This document shows, in pieces, positions 18,098 through 26,464 of a stretch of 42,398 bases of DNA. The DNA is from Candidatus Fermentithermobacillaceae bacterium (lineage in GTDB: Bacteria; Bacillota; Sulfobacillia; Fermentithermobacillales; Fermentithermobacillaceae): the NCBI GenBank assembly GCA_012512325.1, contig JAAZEL010000003.1:1-42398 (forward strand). The letters run 5' to 3'. The notes under the pieces were generated by a model, which saw nothing but the letters and a program-made list of their open reading frames with translations, was not told where the DNA came from and did no database searches. The translations under genes were made by a program, and so were the position numbers. Each line of letters begins with the position of its first letter. Within the stretch, counting starts at the first letter, position 1.

Positions 18098-18970
18098 TTA
18101 CTTCCCAAACTCGCAAGGCTCATTCTTAGATCGCTTCAGGAGTCTTCTGAGGGTTGCCATGAACCCCTTTGACCTCCCATGGTCCTGAGGTTCGTCACCG
18201 CCTGACCGATCCCCGGATGCACCGCCCGAATCCGCCGGAATGCCGTCCCGAGAATACAAGGCCCTGCCCACTGCTTCTAACTGAGCTTCACTAGCATGCT
18301 GCCAATCGTAGTAGCTTATTCCCCTGAGGCCGTTGGCCCATGCCAGTTCGGCGAATCGCACAATCTCATCGGGAGTAACCTTCCCGTAGCACTGTCCTAC
18401 AGGAGCAAGGGGTAGCTTGTACTTGTCAAGTGCCCTTAGGCACAATGCAAACGCTTCTTCCAGGGGAATATTCATCGCGCCCCAGTAAACCTGGGGCAGA
18501 CACACAGAGCAAAAGGACGAGAACTCCGCGTATGGGAAGTTTTCGTGGTACTGGGGGAGGGCAAAAGTCGTGTAGCCCAGTGGAAGATCAGTGCCTATAG
18601 CGCGGGTCAGCTGGAGCCCCAACTCAAGCGCCTTGTGCTTGCCTTCTCGGCTTTCGTATTCTTTCTCGGCGTCGATCACCAACCAGTCAGCCCCGGCATC
18701 CAGGGCTTTGCGCATTGCCTTTACCTCGCCGGAGATGTTGTTGCCGTAGCTATATCCCCACGCTCCTACGACCAACCCAGCATCATGGGCGGGGCCGGCA
18801 AGCTGCTGCAACTGCTCAAGGAAAAGCCCCGAAGTGCCTCCGTCCCAAGCCTTGACCAGAAGGCCTGAAAGCCCCATGTTCACCGCTCTGCGTATCAGGT
18901 GTTCCAGGGGGCCGGCCTGTGACAACATCCATATCCATATATGCTTCCCTTCCCAGGGATGTGTAGGCAT
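18098..18970 (-). CDS. TIM-barrel protein, possibly glycoside-hydrolase-like
   Basis: I recognise no specific family. The 290 residues read as a (beta/alpha)8 barrel: HIWIWMLSQAG, GLSGLLVKAWDG, GLVVGAWGYSYG, ADWLVIDAEKEYE, LPLGYTTFALPQ, VCLPQVYWGAMN, LPLAPVGQCYG and LRGISYYDWQHA are evenly spaced strands. They carry acidic and aromatic ends typical of sugar-binding barrels; Asp/Glu in IDAEKEYE could be catalytic. The C-terminus is a hydrophilic Gly/Ser/Asp-rich tail ending in basic residues. ATG 18970 follows AGGGGGA by about seven bases, so an N-terminal open stretch to 19072 is not used. No signal peptide is visible. Confidence 0.7.
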   Translation of the reverse strand: MPTHPWEGKHIWIWMLSQAGPLEHLIRRAVNMGLSGLLVKAWDGGTSGLFLEQLQQLAGPAHDAGLVVGAWGYSYGNNISGEVKAMRKALDAGADWLVIDAEKEYESREGKHKALELGLQLTRAIGTDLPLGYTTFALPQYHENFPYAEFSSFCSVCLPQVYWGAMNIPLEEAFALCLRALDKYKLPLAPVGQCYGKVTPDEIVRFAELAWANGLRGISYYDWQHASEAQLEAVGRALYSRDGIPADSGGASGDRSGGDEPQDHGRSKGFMATLRRLLKRSKNEPCEFGK

Positions 18971-19363
18971 CAGATGTCCCCCTCTGCCCTTGTTCGCCTG
19001 CCGGTTGGCGGCAGGCTCCGATCCGCGTTCTTTGTAACGATGCTCAATACATTGTTCTAATACTGTATGCAACCGCGAGTTGTTATGTTAACACGCGTCA
19101 AGCGCACCGCCGTCCTGGCTTATGCATCGATGCATAAAAAAGAGGGAAAGGAGATACGCGGGTCGAAATGATGCCTCGCAAGGCACACAACATATAATCA
19201 ACACGCTATTGCCATAATACCGGTGCCGGTATGAGCGCAAGTCTTCAGGCGTTACATAGTTGCCGGCCCTTTGCCCAATGCGACGCAGCGGGCATAGTAT
19301 CGGAGGTTTCAAGGGTTACACCCTGATATTTCAAGAGCACATACAAACGAAGGAGGCTGACAG
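18971..19363. other. Divergent intergenic region
   Basis: This 393-base gap separates the minus-strand TIM-barrel gene from the plus-strand RocB-like gene; no coding sequence is supported. It holds an 18-bp perfect palindrome (19120-19137). Weak plus-strand promoter boxes TTGCCC (19271-19276), 18 bases, TAGTAT (19295-19300) and a weak minus-strand pair TTGCAT/TATTGA near 19040-19070 are also visible. AAGGAGG just before 19364 is the RocB-like ribosome site. Confidence 0.45.
19120..19137. promoter_or_regulatory. 18-bp perfect palindrome, candidate operator
   Basis: TTATGCATCGATGCATAA reads the same on both strands. It has no loop and no flanking T-run, so it is unlike a terminator. Its position between divergent genes fits a dimeric repressor site. 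Confidence 0.4.
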
Positions 19364-21004
19364 ATGACCGTTTCGAGACAAGAGATTTACGACTTGATGC
19401 TGGAATTGGTGGCCATCCCAAGCGTGTCGCCGAGCCCGGCTGAAACCGAGCTAGCCGAGCTTATCTACAGCAAACTCGCCGAACTCCCGTACTTCAAGGC
19501 AAACAAAGATGACCTCGTTTACATCCCGGTTCCTGACGACCCCTATGGCCGCAAGGCGGTGTTCGCAATCGTAAGGGCACAGCCCGAAACCAATCGTACC
19601 CTCATCCTCACCGGCCATTTTGACGTGGTTGACACAAGCTCGGCAGGAGCGCTGGCCGACGTGGCCTTCAGACCTGAGGAATACACCAGGAGGATTCGAG
19701 AGCTCAAAATGCCGGAAGAAGCCCGCCAAGACCTTGAATCAGGCAAGTTCCTTTTCGGCAGGGGCGTCATGGATATGAAATTGGGCATAGCCATACAAAT
19801 GGCGCTGCTAGGGAAGTACTCTCAAGCACCGGAAAACCTGCCCGTGAACATCGCATTCCTTGCGGTAGGCGACGAGGAGAACAACTCGGCAGGTATGCGC
19901 GCTGCCATCACCTACCTGGCGAATATGCAAGCAGAGGGATACGACTTTCTCGCCTGCATAAACAGCGAAGGAGTGATCCCCAAGTTCCCGGGGGACACCA
20001 ACTGTTACGTCGACATCGGGACGATCGGCAAGATCATGCCCATGTTCTACTGCGTAGGACGGGAGTCCCATGTGGGCCAGTATTACGCCGGACTCAATGC
20101 CAACCTGCTGGCTGCTGCGGTGGTCATGGAACTCGAGGGCAACCCGGAATGGGCCGAAGAATGGAGAGGCGAGGTATACCCGCCGCCTGCCTCCCTCAAG
20201 CTCAAGGACCTGAGAGACATTTACTCCGTCACCCTGCCTGCCAGGGCCGTGGTGTATTTCAACCATCTGACCGTCACCGGCACTCCCGATGAGATACTCG
20301 AAAAAATGAAGTCCGTGGCCCACAAAGCCTTCGAAAGAGCTGTTGAGCATATGTCCAGGAGCGCAGCCAGCTTCTGGGAAAGGGCCAAGGCCCCCGCGCC
20401 GGTTCCCTGGGAACCCAAGGTCATCACCGTACAAGAGCTGGTAAGCGAAGTAGCCCAAACCTTCCATGGGGACTTGGATGGCCATATCAAGGCCTATATC
20501 GGCAAGCTCCCCGAAGGCACGGACGAAAGGGAGAAATCCCTGTTTGTAATGGAAGAACTCTTGAAGTTCTATCCGGATAAGAATCCCATGATCGTAGTAG
20601 GTTTCCTGCCGCCCTACTACCCCCACAGGACAAACAAGCGGGAGTCAGCCAGGGAAAAAGGCTTGCTTGACGCCGTGAACCGGCTTATCGCCCAAGCCAA
20701 GGCCGAGTTTAACGAGACTCTGGTGATTTCAGAGCATTTTGCCTCCATCAGCGACCTGAGTTATGTGGGATTCCAGGGCAAACGGGAAGAACTGGTCCCC
20801 CTTGCCCACAACACTCCAGGATGGGGCGTTATCTACGATATCGACCTGGACAACCTGCTCAAACTTGACATCCCCGTGGTAAACCTTGGGCCGTGGGGCA
20901 AGGATGCCCACAAGTTCATGGAAAGGGTGGAGTTGGATTATTCCCTTGAGGTCGTGCCGGTACTGTTGGAGTCGCTGATTGAAAAACTGGCTCAATTGGA
21001 TTAG
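19364..21004 (+). CDS. RocB-like M20 family peptidase
   Basis: Resembles the arginine-utilisation protein RocB, a long M20 member. The 546 residues include the metal motif LTGHFDVVD (His85, Asp87), GRGVMDMKLG with the bridging Asp, and GDEENNSAG with the catalytic Glu. RocB-type segments follow: RAVVYFNHLTVTGTPDEIL and a long C-terminal part with GWGVIYDIDLDNLLKLDIPVVN split over neighbouring strands. Length fits RocB (about 550-570) rather than normal M20 (about 400). AAGGAGG lies seven bases before the ATG. It is a single-gene unit with its own terminator. No arginine genes are nearby, so the substrate is uncertain. Confidence 0.88.
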   Translation: MTVSRQEIYDLMLELVAIPSVSPSPAETELAELIYSKLAELPYFKANKDDLVYIPVPDDPYGRKAVFAIVRAQPETNRTLILTGHFDVVDTSSAGALADVAFRPEEYTRRIRELKMPEEARQDLESGKFLFGRGVMDMKLGIAIQMALLGKYSQAPENLPVNIAFLAVGDEENNSAGMRAAITYLANMQAEGYDFLACINSEGVIPKFPGDTNCYVDIGTIGKIMPMFYCVGRESHVGQYYAGLNANLLAAAVVMELEGNPEWAEEWRGEVYPPPASLKLKDLRDIYSVTLPARAVVYFNHLTVTGTPDEILEKMKSVAHKAFERAVEHMSRSAASFWERAKAPAPVPWEPKVITVQELVSEVAQTFHGDLDGHIKAYIGKLPEGTDEREKSLFVMEELLKFYPDKNPMIVVGFLPPYYPHRTNKRESAREKGLLDAVNRLIAQAKAEFNETLVISEHFASISDLSYVGFQGKREELVPLAHNTPGWGVIYDIDLDNLLKLDIPVVNLGPWGKDAHKFMERVELDYSLEVVPVLLESLIEKLAQLD

Positions 21005-21030
21005 GCGCGGGTTCGGGATACAGACTCCGG

Positions 21031-21064
21031 CCGGGCTGCGATTTCCGCGGCCCGGTTTGTTGTT
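21031..21064 (+). terminator. Terminator of the RocB-like gene
   Basis: A 10-bp stem (21031-21040 with 21046-21055, one U-G pair) with a 5-base loop is followed by TTTGTTGTT. It lies 27 bases past the stop, on the plus strand only. Confidence 0.85.
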
Positions 21065-21095
21065 CCTCCAATCACTCCTAGGCAATGCCCATCTG

Positions 21096-22169
21096 TCACC
21101 TGGCAGCTTGAGGCCCTGGTTCAGCCTTTCCGTCCTTTATTTGGTCATCCCTCCGGCAGTTCTCTTCCCTCTTGTACCGCAGCGGAGGTTCAAACCGAAT
21201 CTTCTCAAACACCGCAACAAGCTGTTCCCGCCTGATGGCTAGAGGCTCTCTGAGACGGGCCCATGCAAGATCCACATACTTCCGGTTGATGTCATACCCT
21301 ACGAAATGGCGGCCCAAATGCCTTGCAACTTTGAGGGTTTGGCCCGAGCCGCAGAAGGGATCAAGTACGAGGTCTCCCGGGTATGAGTACAACCGGATCA
21401 ACCTGTAGGGTATCTCCTCAGGGTAAGGACACGGATGTTCAATGTGGCCGGGCGGGACGGGGGCGATATGCCATACCGTGTTGGCGATTTCGTTGGTGAA
21501 AAGCTTGTCCGTTTCCGCTTTGGCATCTTGCTTTTCAGTATCTGATCGGCCTTTGTATATGGGAGGGCCCGGTTTCCGGAACACAAGTATGTATTCAGTC
21601 ATTATGTTGGGGTAATAGTAGCCGGGATACGGATGCTGGAGGAACACTCCCGCTCTCTTAACTCCGCCGGTGACCTTATGCCATATTATATCCTGATGGA
21701 ATTCCCAGGAAGGGCCTGATGCTTGGCGATAGTACCCCGCATTATAGGCCATGGGATCATTGCTTGCAGTCCGCCGATTGGCGAATTCACCCGCATCCAA
21801 GGCATCTGGGCCATTTCCGGCATCTCCCGCCAGAAGGGAAACCACATCAAAGGGCACAGGGTAATGCTTCCGCTCTAATAGCACCGTCCCGATGACAAGG
21901 GCCATGAACCCCCCGGGCTTGGTGACACGGAAGATTTCGCCGGCGATGTTCTTGAGCCAGCTCAGGTAATCCTTGTAATCCCGGTATCCAACCGAATAGC
22001 TGCGCGTGCGGTAGTATTGGCGGGCATCTTCCACATGGCGGTCGTAGTCAATCGCGTTCCAGTAAGGAGGCGAAGTGACAGTCAGAGAGACTGAGCCATC
22101 GGGTAGTTCGTCCATACTTTGGCATGACTTGCAGAAAACCGTATCCATGTATCCACGGGAGAGGGTCAC
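21096..22169 (-). CDS. DNA methyltransferase (TSPPYW type, N4-cytosine or N6-adenine)
   Basis: S-adenosylmethionine-dependent DNA amino-methyltransferase. Catalytic motif IV TSPPYW lies near residues 32-37 and the SAM-binding DPFCGSGQT lies near 268-277, i.e. in the permuted order of the beta class. A long central region holds the likely target-recognition part. The TSPPYW form favours N4-cytosine but does not settle it. GTG 22169 is preferred because GGAGG lies eight bases upstream; ATG 22199 has no ribosome site. No restriction endonuclease is seen beside it: the CPBP protease gene precedes it by 37 bases and the RocB-like gene converges on it. An orphan regulatory methylase is likely. Confidence 0.87.
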   Translation of the reverse strand: MTLSRGYMDTVFCKSCQSMDELPDGSVSLTVTSPPYWNAIDYDRHVEDARQYYRTRSYSVGYRDYKDYLSWLKNIAGEIFRVTKPGGFMALVIGTVLLERKHYPVPFDVVSLLAGDAGNGPDALDAGEFANRRTASNDPMAYNAGYYRQASGPSWEFHQDIIWHKVTGGVKRAGVFLQHPYPGYYYPNIMTEYILVFRKPGPPIYKGRSDTEKQDAKAETDKLFTNEIANTVWHIAPVPPGHIEHPCPYPEEIPYRLIRLYSYPGDLVLDPFCGSGQTLKVARHLGRHFVGYDINRKYVDLAWARLREPLAIRREQLVAVFEKIRFEPPLRYKREENCRRDDQIKDGKAEPGPQAAR

Positions 22170-22206
22170 TTCTTCCACCTCCGGGTGCCCGATTCCCATG
22201 GTCGTT

Positions 22207-23211
22207 CTAGAACTCGACGAAGGGAATCAACACTATGAGTATCAGATTGGCCGCCAGAAAAACAAACATCAGGATCCAGGGCCATTGCCTGACCAATTCC
22301 TTGAACCTCATGCCGGACTGGGGCTTTTCAGTAAACTGCCGCCACATCCTGCGAAATTCCTGCCACAGCCAAGAGAACTTGCGGCGAAACATAAACACCG
22401 AAACTACAATTGCCATGAGGGCTACCTCCGCGATGGTTTCAGCCCAAGCAACTCCGGCCATCTCAACAAGCCGTCCTGCAAGCAGGGGCAAGAGATTGGC
22501 CGCGGCATGCATGAGCACTGCCGGGACAATGGAATTGTAGCGCAGCACAACCATGGCAGCAAGCACGCCGATGACAAAAGCTCCGGGCATCATTGCCGGC
22601 GGGTGCACCAGGGCAAAGATGATGCTCGGAAAGACTACCGCCCACCCTCGCCCCCACCCGGAAAAGGCCGATACCGAGAAGCCCCTAAACAGCAGTTCTT
22701 CGGCTATGGGGACCAAAACCGCCGTAAGCAGTATTCTGACCAGGAAAGACTCGGGGTGGTCGCGTACGTCATATAACTCCATCCATTCTGCAAGCTTACC
22801 CTTTGTGAGCCAGTTGACCCCTTCCAACAGGAGTATCTCCAATGACATAAAACCTGCGCTCAACAGCGCCAGGTAGCGGAAGTCAGGGTCCCACCTAAGG
22901 CGCAGGTAAAATGTGTCTTTGATACACAAACCTTTGGACCAGCTTAAGTAGATTGCCACCGCAGGAAGCCCCAAGATGTGGATGACGCGTGCCCAGGATT
23001 CGGGAACGACCAGGGCCCCGGCGATGAGGTCAGGCAGAAACATGCCGAGAAAAAACGCTTTGCCTGCGTCAAACGGCCCAATAGCCTGAGAGCTTGGCTC
23101 AAGTGATCCGTCGGTACTGCTTCCACCCTTGAAACCCCGATCCTGAGTATCAGGCTTGCCGTGGTTTTCAGGCACGTTTTGGCCTTCGAGCATATCATCA
23201 GGTTTCGGCAC
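22207..23211 (-). CDS. CPBP family intramembrane metalloprotease (CAAX protease-like)
   Basis: Membrane glutamic/metallo-protease of the CPBP/Abi type. The 334 residues begin with a hydrophilic stretch of about 50, followed by about eight membrane segments. The three family motifs are visible: EELLFRG (Glu-Glu and Arg), FALVHPP (His) and MHAAANLL (His/Asn). The C-terminus has an Arg/Trp-rich cytoplasmic stretch and a last membrane segment. GTG 23211 follows GGAGGTG. The C-terminal quarter is echoed in the decayed fragment at 23392-23733. Roles in Bacillota range from peptide maturation to bacteriocin self-immunity; none is indicated here. Confidence 0.88.
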   Translation of the reverse strand: MPKPDDMLEGQNVPENHGKPDTQDRGFKGGSSTDGSLEPSSQAIGPFDAGKAFFLGMFLPDLIAGALVVPESWARVIHILGLPAVAIYLSWSKGLCIKDTFYLRLRWDPDFRYLALLSAGFMSLEILLLEGVNWLTKGKLAEWMELYDVRDHPESFLVRILLTAVLVPIAEELLFRGFSVSAFSGWGRGWAVVFPSIIFALVHPPAMMPGAFVIGVLAAMVVLRYNSIVPAVLMHAAANLLPLLAGRLVEMAGVAWAETIAEVALMAIVVSVFMFRRKFSWLWQEFRRMWRQFTEKPQSGMRFKELVRQWPWILMFVFLAANLILIVLIPFVEF

Positions 23212-23391
23212 TTACTCACCTCCCAAATACCGCCCCGGGAAAGTCAAGCCTCAAAAACATGAAGGCCAAATGGCCCGTTGTGCACTAGAACACAAGCCCC
23301 GCTAACCTAACTTCTACCGCTTGGAGGGATTCCCTGCCTGTGACAGCTTTCCCCCTCCTCACACCGTCCCGACCGTCCCCTTCCGGGATAT

Positions 23392-23733
23392 CTAGAGCAT
23401 TTCCGCCACAAAAACCAAGATCGAAATCAAACGGAGGGCCAGGGTCAAACACATAATAGCCCAGGGCCATTGCCGTACCGATGTTCCAAGTCTTGTCCCC
23501 CACCGGAGCTCTTGGACAAATTCCCGCCACAACCTGCAGAACTCATGCCACAACCGCACAAATCTGTGACGGAAGGCAAACATCAGGACTACCAGGGCGA
23601 GACGGCCCGCGACGCAAAACGCTTCAGTCCAGGAAGCCGTCACAAGGCAGTGATACTTCCACATCACCTGGGGCAAGAAGTTTTTCGCGGCGCACCGCTT
23701 GTTTGTGACACTTGACCACCTCCCTATCTTCAA
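23392..23733 (-). pseudogene. Decayed partial copy of the CPBP protease C-terminus
   Basis: The 113-residue frame lines up with the last 75-80 residues of the neighbouring protease. RFVRLWHEFCRLWREF matches KFSWLWQEFRRMWRQF, and SVRQWPWAIM matches LVRQWPWILM, with the same final membrane segment. The catalytic EELLFRG, FxxxH and HxxxN motifs are absent, so it cannot be a protease. Upstream sequence to 24070 shows no trace of the rest. It is either a remnant of a tandem duplication or a small membrane protein derived from one. Confidence 0.72.
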
Positions 23734-24070
23734 ACGACCCGGCTCCTTCTATCTACTTTTGTTCGTCTTACTGGGAAGAATCTCCTCTGCCAGAACTTAT
23801 GGCCTATCACCGGAACTTTACACTCTCAGCCGTGCCGGGACCATGTCTAGCTGGGCTCAACCAGAGCATATTGTCTGAGCTTTTCGGCGGTTTTCTGGTA
23901 TTCTAGAGATCGGCGGTAGTTTGGAGAAAAGGGACAGAACAACGAGATCAGTGGCAGTTCAGCCATTAGAGGTAATCCAGCGATCGAAGATAGATCAGGG
24001 ATGAAATCTCACAAACAGGGATGAAACCCGGCAACTAGCCTTAACAAAGAAAGGGAAGCTAAGGAGCAGA
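23734..24070. other. Intergenic region upstream of the NusG-II gene
   Basis: No gene is supported here. An extended -10-like TGGTATTCT (23896-23904) could drive the plus-strand gene, but no good -35 is seen. An 11-base direct repeat, CAGGGATGAAA, occurs at 23996-24006 and 24016-24026, a 20-base period, just before the NusG-II start. Confidence 0.35.
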
Positions 24071-24547
24071 GTGACCGATATGCATACAATGGACAAGGAA
24101 CGCAGAAGCATATTCGATAGATTTGGTTTGAACCGCAACCGGGCCGGAAACCCCGGTGAGACAGACACTGGCAATCCTGATGAAAAGAGACGGCGCAAGA
24201 AAGCCCGCCTGATTGTGGGGTTATCAATAATCCTGCTCGCGGTAGCCGGGGGCATGTGGATCTATTCCTCAGGCCTGTTCCGGGAAGACCCGGACATGCT
24301 CTTGGTAACCTCAGGAGATAAGATGGTAATATGGCGCCCGCTGAAGGACATCTCTGACGGGACCATACCTGTTGAGGGCCCCTTGGGCACTACCATTGTG
24401 GAAGTCAGGCAGGGACGTGTGCGGGTGCTGAGCTCACCGTGCCCTGAACATATATGCATGAACACCGGCTGGATATCCAAGACCGGCCAGATCATAGTGT
24501 GTATGCCCAACCGGATTGTAGTGCGCCTTGTGAAAAAGCCTTCATAG
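24071..24547 (+). CDS. Membrane-anchored NusG domain II protein
   Basis: The 158 residues have a highly charged N-terminus (ending EKRRRKKAR) and one membrane segment (about 47-66). An extracytoplasmic NusG-domain-II fold follows, with its usual SSPCPEHICMNTGW and GQIIVCMPNRIVV signature and two conserved Cys. The fold is known in Bacillota membrane proteins, often near Gx-transporter, polyprenyl-synthase or electron-transfer genes; here none is adjacent. AAGGAG precedes the GTG at 24071 by four bases, and an ATG at 24080 is a less likely start. Function unknown. Confidence 0.82.
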   Translation: MTDMHTMDKERRSIFDRFGLNRNRAGNPGETDTGNPDEKRRRKKARLIVGLSIILLAVAGGMWIYSSGLFREDPDMLLVTSGDKMVIWRPLKDISDGTIPVEGPLGTTIVEVRQGRVRVLSSPCPEHICMNTGWISKTGQIIVCMPNRIVVRLVKKPS

Positions 24548-24612
24548 TAGCTCCTGGTGTCTCCTTGCAGGCGCTGCTTAACGGTGCACCAGGTGTACCG
24601 GGGACAAGCTCG

Positions 24613-25323
24613 TCAGAACCCTGCACCGCTCCCTATCAATTGGACCAAATAACATATGGCCGGAGTAAGGAATATGGCCGGCAGCAGGTTGGCTACCCGC
24701 ATTCTCTTGATTTCCAGAAGGCTGAGCCCTATGGCAAACAGTAGAAGGCCCCCTGCAGCAGTCATCTCAGTCACCATTTGGTCAGTGAGAACCCTGTCGA
24801 AAAACCCTGCTCCCAGAGTAATCGCGCCCTGGTACAAGGATACAGGCAAAGCCGAGAAACCCACGCCCAGCCCTAAGGACGAGGCAAAGGCGATTGAGGT
24901 AAACCCGTCGATGGCTGCTTTGGCAGCCAAAGTGCGGAAGTCTCCGGTAAGGCCGTCCTGTATCCCGCCGATGATGGCCATCGGCCCGACACAGAACAGC
25001 AAGGTGGCCGACACAAAGCCCTTGGCAAACAAACCCTGCGATTGCTTCCCAAACCTGCTCTCAAGGGCCTCGCCGAGCTTGTTGATCCAGCTTTCTATGT
25101 TTAACCATTCGCCGATGATAGCCCCAAGGGCGATCCCGGACAGGGGATAGAGGATATTCTCAGTCTCAAGGGCCATGCTGATCCCTATGATACTGGTCAC
25201 AAGACCCATACCGTTCATTACCGTCTCTTTCATTTTCTCCGGATACTTCTTGCCCACAAGCATCCCGATACAAGTTCCTGCTACGATTGTTGCTGCATTG
25301 ATCAGTGTACCTGTCAACCCCAT
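24613..25323 (-). CDS. DUF554 family membrane protein
   Basis: The 236 residues match DUF554 (YdfK/YqgA-type): GTLINAATIVAGTCIG at the start, ALGAIIGEWLNIE, FCVGPMAIIGGIQDGLTGD, AAIDGFTSIAFASSLG and a C-terminal LEIKRMRVANLLPAI, with about six or seven membrane segments. ATG 25323 is chosen because the family begins about here; the open frame reaches 25440. AAAGGG lies just upstream. It converges on the NusG-II gene. Family members are uncharacterised inner-membrane proteins, possibly transporters. Confidence 0.87.
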   Translation of the reverse strand: MGLTGTLINAATIVAGTCIGMLVGKKYPEKMKETVMNGMGLVTSIIGISMALETENILYPLSGIALGAIIGEWLNIESWINKLGEALESRFGKQSQGLFAKGFVSATLLFCVGPMAIIGGIQDGLTGDFRTLAAKAAIDGFTSIAFASSLGLGVGFSALPVSLYQGAITLGAGFFDRVLTDQMVTEMTAAGGLLLFAIGLSLLEIKRMRVANLLPAIFLTPAICYLVQLIGSGAGF

Positions 25324-25462
25324 TCGCCCTTTCCCGCAAATCATGGTTTGTAAACCGGTCCATTTGCAAGCCGGCCCGTCTGCCAACAGGCCTGCCTGTC
25401 TTATTAAGTTAAGTTGCATATATTCTACACCGGATGTCAAGAAAGGTCAGCAATCACCATCG

Positions 25463-25491
25463 ATGACATTATTTCATAGATATGCTATCCT
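25463..25491 (+). promoter_or_regulatory. Candidate sfsA promoter
   Basis: ATGACA (25463-25468), a 17-base spacer and TATCCT (25486-25491), matching consensus in 5 and 4 positions. The expected start point is near 25498, downstream of the first in-frame ATG at 25482, which argues for a later sfsA start. Confidence 0.4.
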
Positions 25492-25544
25492 TAACAAAAC
25501 CATCTGCCCAAGTAAAGCCTAGAGCCGGATTTTCCGTTAGGGCC

Positions 25545-26450
25545 ATGGCAGGACTGCCGTACGCAGGTCACTCGAGGCAGGGCCGCAAAGGAGGTAGCAT
25601 CTCAACGAACGACACCCCGAAGACCGACGTTTCCATCCCCCTGGGACGGCTCGAAGAAGGAATCCTGGCGGATCGGCCCAACAGGTTCCTGGCAGTTGTG
25701 GACTTGGCAGGTCGGGCTATCAAGGCCCATGTGCCTGACTCAGGCCGCCTTCGGGAATTGCTGTTCCCCGGCAACCGGGTCATGGTCCGCAAGGCCGCTT
25801 CCCCAACGCGAAAAACTTCCTATGACCTAGTACTTGCGGCCTCGGGAGGTACAGAGTCCGGCGGTGAGGCGTCCGGAGGCATTTGGGTGTGCGTGGACAC
25901 CAGATACCCCAACCGCATCTTTGAGCAAGGGGTTAAGCAACGGGCCCTGGATGCTTTCAGAGAGTATACTTCAGTGCGGCGGGAAGTCCGGCTGGAACAG
26001 GCCCTGACACAGGCCCTAGAACGGACAGAAGACGCTGTCGTAGACGGTAAGGCCAAAGCTTCGGAGGCCCCTACCCGCGCTTCTAAGACGCCCAAATCCA
26101 GGTTCGATTTTCTGCTGGAAGGCCCGGGCAAACGCCCCTTGCTGATTGAGGTGAAATCAGTTACCTTGAGTGTCGACGGTACAGGCCTGTTTCCTGATGC
26201 GCCTACTCTAAGAGGTGCCCGCCACGTCAGCGAAATGAAGGAAGCCCTGTCTAGAGGCCTGGATGCCTGCGTAGCGTTTATTGCCCAAAGACAAGACGTT
26301 ATCCGGGTTTCAGCCCATAGGCAAATGGATCCCAAGTTTGCACAAGCTCTGGATGAAGCCACAAGAGCGGGTGTCAAGGTTCACGCCTACCGGTGCGAGG
26401 TAACACCCGCCCACATCCGGCTGGAATCTGCTGAGGTGCCTTACCGGTAA
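25545..26450 (+). CDS. sfsA: SfsA family DNA-binding/nuclease-like protein
   Basis: Matches SfsA (sugar fermentation stimulation protein): EGILADRPNRFLAVVDLAG, AHVPDSGRLRELLFPG, a nuclease-like core FDFLLEG followed by LLIEVKSVTL, then FPDAPTLRGARHVSEM. The EVK and Asp residues resemble a restriction-endonuclease fold. Two hydrophilic insertions (a Gly/Ser/Glu stretch and about 30 residues before FDFLLEG) make it longer than the usual 230-240. The start is unresolved: ATG 25545 is the last canonical codon, but it lacks a ribosome site. A perfect AAAGGAGGT (25588-25595) lies ahead of an ATC at 25599, which would give a normal N-terminus. Confidence 0.87.
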   Translation: MAGLPYAGHSRQGRKGGSISTNDTPKTDVSIPLGRLEEGILADRPNRFLAVVDLAGRAIKAHVPDSGRLRELLFPGNRVMVRKAASPTRKTSYDLVLAASGGTESGGEASGGIWVCVDTRYPNRIFEQGVKQRALDAFREYTSVRREVRLEQALTQALERTEDAVVDGKAKASEAPTRASKTPKSRFDFLLEGPGKRPLLIEVKSVTLSVDGTGLFPDAPTLRGARHVSEMKEALSRGLDACVAFIAQRQDVIRVSAHRQMDPKFAQALDEATRAGVKVHAYRCEVTPAHIRLESAEVPYR

Positions 26451-26464
26451 AGCATTGATAAACA

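Noticed and set aside
24553-24593. Inverted repeat CCTGGTG/CACCAGG between the NusG-II and DUF554 genes as a bidirectional terminator
   Set aside because: Seven base pairs with a 27-base loop and no T-run; too weak to call.
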